Shown here: positions 53,709 through 63,640 of the stretch, piece after piece
Layout: each line of letters opens with the position of its first letter
Position numbering within the stretch: the stretch's first letter is position 1
Source of the DNA: Trichomonas vaginalis G3
Lineage: Eukaryota; Parabasalia; Trichomonadida; Trichomonadidae
NCBI RefSeq assembly: GCF_026262505.1
Contig: NC_067203.1
Location: forward strand, 8,866,001-8,930,000
Reading direction: 5' to 3'
DNA length: 64,000 nt
Made by a program: the position numbers and the translations under genes
The notes under the pieces: generated by a model
Seen by the model: the letters and a program-made list of their open reading frames with translations, nothing else
What the model was told of the DNA's origin: nothing
The model's database searches: none

Positions 53709-55227
53709 ATGAATAGCGCAGATTTAAAAAATTTAATTGATGATTTAGTATTTAATCAAAATTTTCTTAGTTATTATGAATTAAAATCATATCTCCAAAA
53801 ATATGATGAAACAATTACAGGTGATGATATGGGTGAATACTATCGGTATTATAAAAATGCAGTTTTGAAATATCATGATAAAATAATTAAACGTTTAAGA
53901 GAGAACATTAAAGAAGGAAAATATTCAAAGGGAAAAAGTAAATCACAACTTAAACAGTTGAAAGATTTCAAAAATAAAGTATTAACAGAAGAAGATATTG
54001 ATGAATTATATAAATTATATAATCCTGAGCCACAAAAACCAAAGGAACAAAAACAAAAGGTGCAAAACACCCAGGTTCAGCAGCTCATAAATGAAGCACA
54101 AGCTTTAATTTATGATTCATTAGTTAAACCACATTCAGCCCGACTTTTAAATGAAGATCAACTTTTGGAATTCATCCTTCAACATAAACTCGAAGCGGGA
54201 AAGTATATCAAACCTTTATATACAGCATATTTAAAACAAATGAATAGAATACATCCAGAATTAATGAAGGAAGGAATGAAATCCAAAATCAAAGCAGATA
54301 AAATTAAACCACTTGCAACACCAAAACCCCAAACAGTACCTCCTCCTCCTTCAGTTAATCCTTCATCATTCACTTTATTATATCCATTTCAAACATTAAA
54401 GAAACAAAAAGATTTTAAAAAGGGTTTCAAGATATTAAATAAACCAATTGACCCGAAAATTCAACCGTTAAAAGGAAAAATTTAGTCGTCCATCATTTGC
54501 ACCTTCACCTTATTCATACGAAATCGATCATCTGGAATATTCAAAAGGAAATATTACTTATTTATTTGCCATTAACATTAACACTAGATATTTATATTGC
54601 ATTCCGGTGAAAGGGAAAACAGAACAGGAAACAAGAAGAGCTATACAATACTTACTAGATCATGAAAGAGTAGATAATATCAGGGGTGATGGTGATAAAG
54701 GATTTCAGGCAGCTATGACTCATTATTTCCCACAAATTAATTTTTACTTCTCATCCTCTCCATATACGTTTCATAATAAAATAGTTGATGCAGTAATGAG
54801 AACTCTTAGAGATGCGTTAGGGGTTAACGGTCAGATATACTGGGATGGAAATCATGACTCCATCATACAGCAGTTAGTATATTATTACAATAATACATGG
54901 CATAGAACTATTAACATGAAACCAGTGGAAATGAAAAATGATATTTCAAAAGAATGGGAATATATTAGAAAGCAAATGGAAAGGTTGAATGATGTTAAAC
55001 GTGAACAAATTAATTCGGGGTTCATGAATTTTAAACAAGGGGATAAAGTTTTGATTCATCTCGATTATGGAAAAACTGATAAATCAATGACAAAAAGAAG
55101 ACGAAGATTTGACACAATAGCTGAATTTGTTAGATATATTAACGGCAATGCATTAGTTGAAGTTGACAATAAATTAATAGAAATTCCGATTTATTTTATT
55201 ACTCCATTATATTTAAATAATATTTAA
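53709..55227 (+). pseudogene. Retroviral-type (c-) integrase region, broken
   Basis: The first half encodes a lysine-rich helical extension (MNSADLKNLIDDLVFNQNFLSYYELKSYL ... PKPQTVPPPPSVNPSSF). The second half is the rve-type integrase core with DHLEY, VKGKTEQETRRAIQYLL, IRGDGDKGFQAAMTHYFPQINFYFSSSPYTFHNKIVDAVMRTLRDALG and QLVYYYNNTWHRTINMKPVEM. It ends in an SH3/chromo-like tail (NFKQGDKVLIHLDYGK ... EIPIYFITPLYL). This enzyme inserts Mavericks into the host genome. Leader GATTTTATTTTTATATAA-ATG. Broken (about one break between the two halves). Confidence 0.85.
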
Positions 55228-55245
55228 TTTTTTATTTCGTAAGAA

Positions 55246-55509
55246 ATGAGTGACAACGAAGCAGTCAAGAGTCCAGACGATGAATATAAAAAGAAACTAA
55301 ACAGAATTAAATCAAAAATATGCTATTACAAAAAGAAGCCACAATGTGGTGGGGTTGAAAACGATGAAGAAATAATCGAAAAATTAGAAACTTACCGTTC
55401 AATCCTTAAACTGAGTGAAGCAAAAATAAAAGAATTTAATAGAATAAATAAATTGATTGGAAGAGATGAATTTAATAAAGATGAATTTTTAAACTCAATC
55501 CAAATTTAA
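55246..55509 (+). CDS. Small element 2 protein, 87 aa
   Basis: Looks whole: MSDNEAVKSPDDEYKKKLNRIKSKICYYKKKPQCGGVENDEEIIEKLETYRSILKLSEAKIKEFN, helical and highly charged. It starts 19 bp after the integrase stop with the leader TTTTTTATTTCGTAAGAA. It overlaps by 4 nt the end of the convergent small gene 55506-55670. No family recognised. Confidence 0.6.
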   Translation: MSDNEAVKSPDDEYKKKLNRIKSKICYYKKKPQCGGVENDEEIIEKLETYRSILKLSEAKIKEFNRINKLIGRDEFNKDEFLNSIQI

Positions 55510-55670
55510 TTTTTATTCCTCTTCGACAACATCTCTCTTTCCATCATTACTGCATAACCACATTTTCTCAGTTTAAGTGGTTTGTTATTTTTAACATGTT
55601 CTTGCATCATTTTTATCATTTCCTCCCTTGTTATGATTCGTGGTAAATTTTGAGCTTGTGGGGTATTCAT
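55506..55670 (-). CDS. Small basic element 2 protein, 54 aa
   Basis: MNTPQAQNLPRIITREEMIKMMQEHVKNNKPLKLRKCGYAVMMEREMLSKRNKN, a short, lysine-rich frame. It is supported by the element leader TTTTTATTTTTATCATAA right before its ATG. Tail-to-tail with 55246-55509. Function unknown. Confidence 0.5.
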   Translation of the reverse strand: MNTPQAQNLPRIITREEMIKMMQEHVKNNKPLKLRKCGYAVMMEREMLSKRNKN

Positions 55671-55712
55671 TTATGATAAAAATAAAAATTTAAATTATGC
55701 TGTTCTAAAGTT

Positions 55713-56383
55713 TGTGACAACATGACATTTTGACAACAACACGAGAGGAAGGCAATAATGACTTATTTTTGAAGAACTGAAGGTGTCACCAGGTTGTCAT
55801 GTTGACGACATGACATTGTGTCAACAACACGAGAGGAAGGCAATAATGACTTATTTTTGAAGAACTGAAGGTGTCACCAGGTCACCATGTGTCACCAGGT
55901 CATTTAACTTCTCTGAAAAAATGTGACAACATGACATTTTGACAACAACACGAGAGGAAGGCAATAATGACTTATTTTTGAAGAACTGAAGGTGTCACCA
56001 GGTTGTCATGTTGACGACATGACATTGTGTCAACAACACGAGAGGAAGGCAATAATGACTTATTTTTGAAGAACTCAAGGTGTCACCAGGTCACCATGTG
56101 TCACCAGGTCATTTAACTTCTTTAAAAAATAGTGACAACATGACATTTTGACAACAACACAGGAGGAAGGCAATAATGACTTATTTTTGAAGAACTGAAG
56201 GTGTCACCAGGTCACCATGTTGACGACATGACATTGTGTCAACAACACGAGAGGAAGGCAATAATGACTTATTTTTGAAGAACTCAAGGTGTCACCAGGT
56301 CACCATGTGTCACCAGGTCATTTAACTTCTCTGAAAAAATGTGACAACATGACATTTTGACAACAACACGAGAGGAAGGCAAA
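55713..56383 (+). repeat. 209-bp tandem repeats, left array
   Basis: Three full units and part of a fourth (starts near 55713, 55922, 56131, 56340). Each unit holds two related half-units sharing ACACGAGAGGAAGGCAATAA, TGACTTATTTTTGAAGAACT and GGTGTCACCAGGT, plus a small palindrome GTCATGTTGACGACATGAC. The array ends about 20 bp from the 3' end of the primase-helicase gene. Copies differ at very few bases. Confidence 0.95.
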
Positions 56384-56402
56384 AATAAATTCCAATCATA
56401 CT

Positions 56403-58712
56403 TTATAAAGCATCATTTACAGGTATTTCATCGTCAGTAAATGAATCCTCATTATCGTTTAGTTCAACCTGTTTATATAATCCTTTCATTTCTTCTTTCA
56501 AAACATAACACCATGTTTGTTTACCATCTATTCTTATCTGTTTCCTATCACATTTATCCTTAATACTCATTTGAAAGTTTTTGTCTTTCATGTCTGATGG
56601 TTTGCAGAATAGAGCATTTTTACATGTCATACCTGCATTCAATTCATCATAATGTGTATTTATCCATACATCTAAAGGATTTGTTGATAATTCAATTAAA
56701 TCTTGTTTGGCTTCAGTCATCGGAATGATTCGTACATTAAATGATGAAAGGTCGTAATTGATAAAATACGTCAGTAAATTATCATAAAATTCCTTTGTGC
56801 ATGAATCCATCAAATTCTTGAAGTAATCAAATTGACCCTTGAATTTACCATTAACTCTTAAAACTACATATCTTCTGTCTCCAACTTCAATTTTGACAGG
56901 GTAAACGTTATTAGTTACGAAAATGAAATTGGCAACGTTCTGAGCAGTTCTTCTGGGTTGATTTTTTTCATTAATTCTTATCTCATTATCCGTTATAATT
57001 GATTTCAAAGCGTTGAAGTTTGCGAGTCTGTCTTCACCTACATTCTTGAGTTCATTAAGTACAAGAAACATTTTATTTTCAACTACTGAGTTGAAATTAC
57101 CCGTTAACTCACTTATTTCAGTAATGTTTTTGCATGAATAACCAGCGAGGAGTTCAGAAATAATGTCTGTAAATCTGTTTTTACCTGTTCCCTGAAGTCC
57201 TTTCAAAATAATTGCTGTTTCATTCTTGATTCCAGGATGTTGAATCATTGATGCAATCCAGCCGAGAAGGTATTTATACACTTCATCGTTATTATCACAA
57301 ATGGCTTCTTTAATGAAATCCATAAACATCTCAATTTTTGAGTAATCAGGCTTTTCGAGAACGTTGTATTTATAACCTTGAAACGTTGAGAAAACATCTG
57401 GGGAATCTGATTTAAAGCAAACACCCTTAACAGTTAATGAGGATAATTGATTTAGTAGTACGTCCCATGCTGTTATGGTTTTACCTTCTTCATTAAATAA
57501 TTTAATCATTTTGAGTGACTCTTTCATGTTTGACTGAAGAACAAATGATATTTGATTCATTTTGTCGTGGATATTATAGTCCTTTTGAATGAAATATTTG
57601 TTTCCACAATCTACAAAACGGATTACACGTGATAAATCCTCAATTACTTCAGAACTGTTTTTATACTGATGATTTTCAGCCTTGCGTCTAATATCTGTTA
57701 TCAAAAACGAGTCATCAAGTTTTATATCAAATGTTATTTTTGGCTTACGTAATAAAGGCAAAACATATTCATCATAATATTCCTTTTGATAAAGTTTTAG
57801 AATCTTCACCAAAACAAATGGAGAAGTCATTAAATATGCATATCTATCACGTGCTTTTTCAAAATTACTTTTTGCATTTTCTGTTAAACTGCAGAAGTTA
57901 TAAACGTTATCGTAGGCTTCATTAATTAAATGATTAGGTAACGAATTAATAGCTTGAAACAGTGTGAATAATGTAACTTCTTTTTCTAAATTCATGTTTC
58001 CACCATTATGTACTTCAAAATCACAGATGCCATCAACTATGCTCTGGGCAAGTTTATCGTCAATGTTTACATCTTTGTTTTCATTCATGATAGTCTTTAT
58101 TTCTTCATTCTTCTGTTCAACTCTTACCTTAATATTCAAATCATTTAATATATCATTCACTGTTCTAGTTAATGTTGAATCATAACTTCCACGAATGAAT
58201 GAGTATGTATTGATTGGTTCTGTTGCATTCTTTCGAACTCTTGAATCAGCCATAACCACTAAAGAACGTTTTGAATCATCCATAGAAGTCATTATGTCAA
58301 TATCATAATCATTGCAGGAATAACATTTAATCATTCTGTTCGAGGTTGAATAGAAGAAATTAGTGTTGCAATAAATGTGAAGACCTCCTGAAGCGGTTTT
58401 AACGATAACATCTTTATCCGAAAGTTTTGATAAAATGTCTTTTCTAACTGTTTCTTTAAGTTCATCATTGTATGATTTATTGATATCAACATCTATAATC
58501 GTTAAATTCGAAATTTTATTTACTAATAAAGCTGTACCAGTTTTCCTTCCTCTTCCTCCATCATATTTGAGGTAGTTATGTAAATCAATCTTGTTTTCAT
58601 TAATTCTTTCGTTGAGGGTTTTAGTTTCTGCCACAACTAATTCCTCAACTAATGAATCAATAACTTTTTCATCAGAAACGATAAAGTTGTTGTTGTTGTT
58701 TGTTGCTGTCAT
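56403..58712 (-). CDS. Primase-helicase, AEP + SF3 (D5-like), 769 aa
   Basis: Looks whole. The N-terminal archaeo-eukaryotic primase part has GRKTGTALLVNKISNLTIIDVDIN (D74 and D76) and TASGGLHIY (108-114). A middle D5-type linker follows. The C-terminal SF3 helicase has Walker A LKGLQGTGKNRF (505-512 core), Walker B MFLVLNEL (548-555), sensor FIFVTNN (597-602) and the following GDRRYVVLRV. It primes and unwinds the element DNA in partnership with the protein-primed polymerase. Leader TTTTTTATTCCTATATAA-ATG. The gene lies between two inverted 209-bp repeat arrays. It resembles the broken helicase of element 1 across the SF3 half. Confidence 0.92.
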   Translation of the reverse strand: MTATNNNNNFIVSDEKVIDSLVEELVVAETKTLNERINENKIDLHNYLKYDGGRGRKTGTALLVNKISNLTIIDVDINKSYNDELKETVRKDILSKLSDKDVIVKTASGGLHIYCNTNFFYSTSNRMIKCYSCNDYDIDIMTSMDDSKRSLVVMADSRVRKNATEPINTYSFIRGSYDSTLTRTVNDILNDLNIKVRVEQKNEEIKTIMNENKDVNIDDKLAQSIVDGICDFEVHNGGNMNLEKEVTLFTLFQAINSLPNHLINEAYDNVYNFCSLTENAKSNFEKARDRYAYLMTSPFVLVKILKLYQKEYYDEYVLPLLRKPKITFDIKLDDSFLITDIRRKAENHQYKNSSEVIEDLSRVIRFVDCGNKYFIQKDYNIHDKMNQISFVLQSNMKESLKMIKLFNEEGKTITAWDVLLNQLSSLTVKGVCFKSDSPDVFSTFQGYKYNVLEKPDYSKIEMFMDFIKEAICDNNDEVYKYLLGWIASMIQHPGIKNETAIILKGLQGTGKNRFTDIISELLAGYSCKNITEISELTGNFNSVVENKMFLVLNELKNVGEDRLANFNALKSIITDNEIRINEKNQPRRTAQNVANFIFVTNNVYPVKIEVGDRRYVVLRVNGKFKGQFDYFKNLMDSCTKEFYDNLLTYFINYDLSSFNVRIIPMTEAKQDLIELSTNPLDVWINTHYDELNAGMTCKNALFCKPSDMKDKNFQMSIKDKCDRKQIRIDGKQTWCYVLKEEMKGLYKQVELNDNEDSFTDDEIPVNDAL

Positions 58713-58787
58713 TTATATAGGAATAAAAAAATAAAAATAATTTTAAAACTAACCTTATTTTTGGGCCGCATCATATTTCCGTCACTG

Positions 58788-59395
58788 TTGTCAAAATGTC
58801 ATGTTGTCACTATTTTTTAAAGAAGTTAAATGACCTGGTGACACATGGTGACCTGGTGACACCTTCAGTTCTTCAAAAATAAGTCATTATTGCCTTCCTC
58901 TCGTGTTGTTGACACAATGTCATGTCGTCAACATGACAACCTGGTGACACCTTCAGTTCTTCAAAAATAAGTCATTATTGCCTTCCTCTCGTGTTGTTGT
59001 CAAAATGTCATGTTGTCACATTTTTTCAGAGAAGTTAAATGACCTGGTGACACATGGTGACCTGGTGACACCTTCAGTTCTTCAAAAATAAGTCATTATT
59101 GCCTTCCTCTCGTGTTGTTGACACAATGTCATGTCGTCAACATGACAACCTGGTGACACCTTCAGTTCTTCAAAAATAAGTCATTATTGCCTTCCTCTCG
59201 TGTTGTTGTCAAAATGTCATGTTGTCACATTTTTTCAGAGAAGTTAAATGACCTGGTGACACATGGTGACCTGGTGACACCTTCAGTTCTTCAAAAATAA
59301 GTCATTATTGCCTTCCTCTCGTGTTGTTGACACAATGTCATGTCGTCTCATTTTTTAAAGAAGTTAAATGACCTGGTGACACATGGTGACCCCCC
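58788..59395 (-). repeat. 209-bp tandem repeats, right array (inverted)
   Basis: Nearly three units of the same 209-bp repeat in reverse complement (GTCAAAATGTCATGTTGTCA at about 58789, 58998 and 59207), ending in a C run at 59390-59397. Together with 55713-56383 it forms an inverted frame around the primase-helicase gene and its promoter. Confidence 0.95.
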
Positions 59396-59460
59396 CCCTC
59401 ATTTATTCAAAAATTCTGTAATTTCATTAATGAGGTATGCTGAATTGGAGCTCAGGACTT

Positions 59461-61672
59461 TCAATCCGTGCGAAACCATGCATAAACTGTCATATAAGGC
59501 GGCATGTAATCTTTACTCTGTCCCGTCGTTTGTGTATATCCTGAAACATTATGTGTATGATTACCTGAACCCTGTGTATCGTTCCAGTAACAATTAATAG
59601 CAAATTTAACGTCATCTTTAACATCATATCCTTTACCTTTTGTCATTCCTGACCAATCCCAATATCTATGCTTATGCCATCCTGCTTCGGTTGTGTTTAA
59701 ATTAACGTAATGACTGTGAGCAGGTAAATTTTCGCCCATAATTGTTTTACTTCCACCGGTTTGTTTTGATGAGTTTGTACAATATAAAAAACGATCGGTT
59801 ATCTGCTGCCATGTACCAAATCCAAATAATGTTGATGGATTTGTTGAATTCATTGATGTATATATTGAACCAATGGGGTAAATCATTCAAACATTGTATT
59901 AACTCAGTATTAACCCATTCCTTATCTGCTTTCTTCTTTAACTCAGTATTAACCCATTCCTTATCTGCTTTCTTCTTTAACTCAGTATTAACCCATTCCT
60001 TATCTGCTTTCTTATTTAATCCATTATGAATATTGAATTTATTATATAATATTGAAATCGTGTAAGAAGTTAAAATTGGTATTGTCATCAATATTAACAT
60101 ATTATTTTTGAAAATTGCTTTTTTAACATCTTGAAATTTTGTGATTTCAGACCAATTTTTTCCATCACTACTGATATTTACTAAATCACCACATCCAAAA
60201 GCAATGAAATACCCATCAATATAAAACAAATTTGTAAATCTATAATTTCGAGTAAATTTTGGAGTGAATGAATAAACCAATTCCCAATTTGGTGTTTTCT
60301 CTGGATCCTGTGAAAAATCTTGTGATAAATAAATATGTCTGTTATAACTTACAGGATATGAATACAACATACTACCTGAAACAAGAACACAAACATTTGA
60401 AGCATAACATAAAGCTTCAATGTCTCCATCAGCTTGAAAAATTTGTTCAAAACGACCAAATGGTATTGAATATGATCTATAAATTTTATCATTTTGTAGG
60501 ATAAAACACATGTTGTTAATGTAATACCATTTACTTGTATAATCAATTTTCAAATCTGATGACATCATACTAAACATATAATAATTTATCCCATCCTCAC
60601 TAATGAAAATTTGATTGACTTCATAAATTAGTACCCATTTATTATTAACACATCTAATAGGATTATTTGGATATTTAAATTTAACATCTTGATTTAAATT
60701 ACATTTGAACCATTGGATACAATCGAATGAATAACAAGGGCAAAAATCATCTCCAACCGTTATCATTCCCATAAATTTGCCGTTATTATATTCAACATAA
60801 AAAATTCTTGGATTAATGATTGGCTCTCGTGTATCAGGATTCAAAACGGATGGAGTAAATGATTCATAGTTTTTAAAATCATTTGTTTTAAAATAATAAA
60901 GCACTCCGCCTGTATAAAATAAATACATGGTCACTCCATCGAAACATAACCATTCAATATCTTCAAATGTTTTATCTGATGATTTCATAAAATTTAAAAA
61001 TGGTGGGGTAAAATAGACCTCCGATTGTTTTATTTCTTCATTAACAAATGATATATCAGCTTTCTTTGCTAACTCAGTATTAACATATTCCTTATCTGCC
61101 TTCTTAATTAACTCATTGTTAACATATTCCTTATCCGCTTTAAGGTCTAAACATCCTGAAACCCATCCTGTATCAGCTTTAGTTTTTAAAATCTTTGATG
61201 TCCGTTCATGATACCATTCAACCCTTTCTATAATTTCATTATCTTTTTCATCCACATATTCCTTATCTGCCTTCTTCACTAACGCACTAGCCACATATGC
61301 TAACTCATCGTTAACATATGTTTTATCTGCCTTCTTCATTATGTCATTTAGGAAACCTTTTATGAATTCCTCATTTAAATTAAATCTTCCAATCTTCAAA
61401 ACTTTAGGAAATGCATTTAATGCGTAATATCTCTGTTCTTCTGGTGGAATTGATGTTATATCATCCGTTATTCCTTTAATTTTAGAATTCATAAATAAAA
61501 TTTCTTTTATATTTGATATCACCGCACCACCTTTGCAAACGAATTCAAAATGGTCATTTTTCAATACTATCTCCAAATCTCCATATTTCAACCTTTGCGT
61601 TTGTTCTGCCGTCTTTGAATTATATGCATATGTGGCGTATGTAATGGTCTGTGGTTGCTGTTGTTTAATCAT
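59461..61672 (-). pseudogene. Phage-like tail-fibre protein with beta-propeller, broken
   Basis: Order of parts: an N-terminal domain of about 110 residues (MIKQQQPQTITYATYAYNSKT); a stalk of KADKEYVNNEL/KADKEYVNTEL repeats as in phage long tail fibres; a body of about 350 residues with Asp-box-like loops of BNR/sialidase propellers (SEDGINYYMF, SSDGKNWSEI, YSFDCIQWF); then perfect 45-bp repeats encoding KKADKEWVNTEL. The last part has the collar or fibre-tip type IYPIGSIYTSMNSTNPSTLFGFGTWQQI, LPAHSHYVNL, GNHTHNVSG and MPPYMTVYAWFRTD. Such tips bind cell-surface receptors in phages. Broken (about one break). Confidence 0.85.
59890..60030 (-). repeat. 45-bp tandem repeat in the fibre gene
   Basis: Three tandem 45-bp copies encoding KKADKEWVNTELK (minus strand), nearly identical. 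They form a second stalk segment between the propeller and the fibre tip. Copy-number change here would alter fibre length without changing frame. Confidence 0.9.
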
Positions 61673-61696
61673 TTATTACGATTTAAAAATAAATAT

Positions 61697-62405
61697 TTAA
61701 TCCGTTATCTCATCAGCTATTTTTTCTATTTGAAATTGCCATAATATTTCATTCATGAATTCTAAATCACAATCAAATAGGTCAGTTATTCTAAATTTAA
61801 TATTTGATAAATCTTTTGAATGAAGAATAAATGAATTCCCGGATAATTGAAATGGATATGATAAAGAAAATATGTTTAAGTTGATGGATAAAATGTTTTG
61901 TATTGATGGGTAAGAGTTAGGGTCTAATGTTTGATGTGAAAATCTCATTGGGGTATTAACTTTATCACATTTGATTAAAATGAAATTGGAACCAGTGTCA
62001 GAATACAAAACATCCCCAACATCTTTTTCAAAATTTAATATCCCCAACAATGAACGAAGACGAGGAGTACAAAATTTAATTTTCAGCGGAAATTTAATAA
62101 GGTTATTTATTTCATCAAGTTCAAAAAGTTTATCAGGTTTTGATTTAAAATTTTCTTCATACCATACGATAAATGATTCATTTAAATAACTTAAAATTGT
62201 GTTAATATCCCATCACTATCACATTATTTATATACATATCATACGTTTTTTCATGGTCATCTTTAATAAATGATATATAATCTGAAGGGTCTAAAAGAAT
62301 GGGATTAAATTTACCACTCACAGAAACGAGAGTAACATTATAAATTCCACTAACTGTTAAATTTAATTCACAGTTATTATTCGAAATAATATTGATAATT
62401 GACAT
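61697..62405 (-). pseudogene. Penton-like minor capsid protein, broken
   Basis: Begins MSIINIISNNNCELNLTVSGIYNVTLVSVSGKFNPILLDPSDYISF. The C-terminal half is beta-rich with YPSIQNILSINLNIFSLSYPFQLSGNSFILHSKDLSNIKFRITDLFDCDLEFMNEILWQFQIE, the pattern of the last strands of single-jelly-roll penton proteins. Same place and strand as 21129-21930 in element 1. The leader TTTTTAATCGTAATAAAA precedes the ATG. The identification rests on order and strand pattern, so it is moderate. Broken (about one break). Confidence 0.55.
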
Positions 62406-62424
62406 TTTTATTACGATTAAAAAT

Positions 62425-62904
62425 ATGGTAAAGCGTTATTTTCCAGTGATAAATAAAACTAGAATAAGATTACCTCAAGAATTCATAAATTCAACGAATA
62501 AGAAATTCATTCATGTTATAAATTTTAGTGTTTTCAGAAAATATGAGTCGATGTCATATTCATCATCAGGTTATATTTCACTTCATTCAAATTTAGTTCA
62601 ATCAAACCCATATAATGACCATTTCATAAGATTTTCAGATGGTATTAAAAATGTAATTGATAGATTAAAATATGAACAGATTGACAATATCGAATTTTTG
62701 GAATTTTGGTTTAAATATCCCGATGGAAAAAAGATTGAAGTTAAAGATAAAGCAGATACTATAACAAAAACAATTACAATGACTGATCCGGATAGTGGGG
62801 AACAAAAAGAAATAAAACAAACGATAGAAACTGGTGAAAGGTCAATTATTATCGATTATGATTCAAAGGATTATTATTCGATAATGTTAATGCTTGAATA
62901 TTAA
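62425..62904 (+). CDS. Element 2 hypothetical protein, 159 aa
   Basis: Looks whole: MVKRYFPVINKTRIRLPQEFINSTNKKFIHVINFSVFRKYESMSYSSSGYISLHSNL. It is beta-rich and contains a long acidic/lysine loop (KKIEVKDKADTITKTITMTDPDSGEQKEIKQTIETGERSIIIDYD). The start was chosen 19 bp from the divergent penton-like gene; the spacer TTTATTACGATTAAAAAT is a two-way element leader. It overlaps the end of the convergent Cys-Cys-Gly gene by 4 nt. A capsid accessory role is plausible from position. Confidence 0.65.
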   Translation: MVKRYFPVINKTRIRLPQEFINSTNKKFIHVINFSVFRKYESMSYSSSGYISLHSNLVQSNPYNDHFIRFSDGIKNVIDRLKYEQIDNIEFLEFWFKYPDGKKIEVKDKADTITKTITMTDPDSGEQKEIKQTIETGERSIIIDYDSKDYYSIMLMLEY

Positions 62905-63556
62905 ATAGCCTTAACAAAGAATTTTTCAAGTGATATTTTATATTCATCAACTATTTTATTATAAATATCATTATATGTTAAATGAAGTTCAGTTGTTGTT
63001 CCGTTCTTTGATATCTTAATTGTGCTAATATCCTTTATAGGATTTATTTTTGCAACTGTTCCGCAGCATGAAACCTCATCATCTATGAAAAATTGAATCT
63101 TCACGTCTGAATCTTGAACATCACAAAGAATGGCGATAATGTGAATTAATGATTCATAAGGTAAAATAATTAAACCGGATTGGTCAATTAAATTTATTAT
63201 TGAATCATAATTATCAGTTATGATATCGCGATATATTTTCATTAATTCAGAATTAATGTCTATTTTATATGGGTTATCAAGTGGTGCTGGGTATGTTGGA
63301 TAAGTGGGAATTTCAACAGGTTCTTTACCTGGTTCAGATAAAATGATTGGGTCTCCATCTTCTTTATTTTGCTCCTCCTCTTTTTCGGTAAGTCACGAGT
63401 TAATAAATTTGGTTGAGTTGCTGACCTTGTTAATTCAGGACTAACATTAACTTTAACATTTTGAATAATTCGTGATTTATCATCATTTACATTATAACCA
63501 ACCGTAATCTCTGCTTTTGCGTTTGTGTTCTTTTGACTTGTGAAACGTCTTCTCAT
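62901..63556 (-). pseudogene. Cys-Cys-Gly protein shared with element 1, broken
   Basis: Begins MRRRFTSQKNTNAKAEITVGYNVNDDKSRIIQNVKVNVSPEL. The C-terminal domain has ILPYESLIHIIAILCDVQDSDVKIQFFIDDEVSCCGTVAKINPIKDISTIKISKNGTTTELHLTYNDI, matching the end of 21949-22513 in both pattern and the conserved SCCG. Leader TTTTTTATTCAATTATAA-ATG. Probably a virion protein because it always neighbours capsid genes (inferred). Broken (about one break). Confidence 0.6.
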
Positions 63557-63640
63557 TTATAATTGAATAAAAAAAAGAAAAATATATTTAAAGTTTTATT
63601 TAGTTGTTACGGTAATATCCCAAGGTTCATCCTTGTTTGC

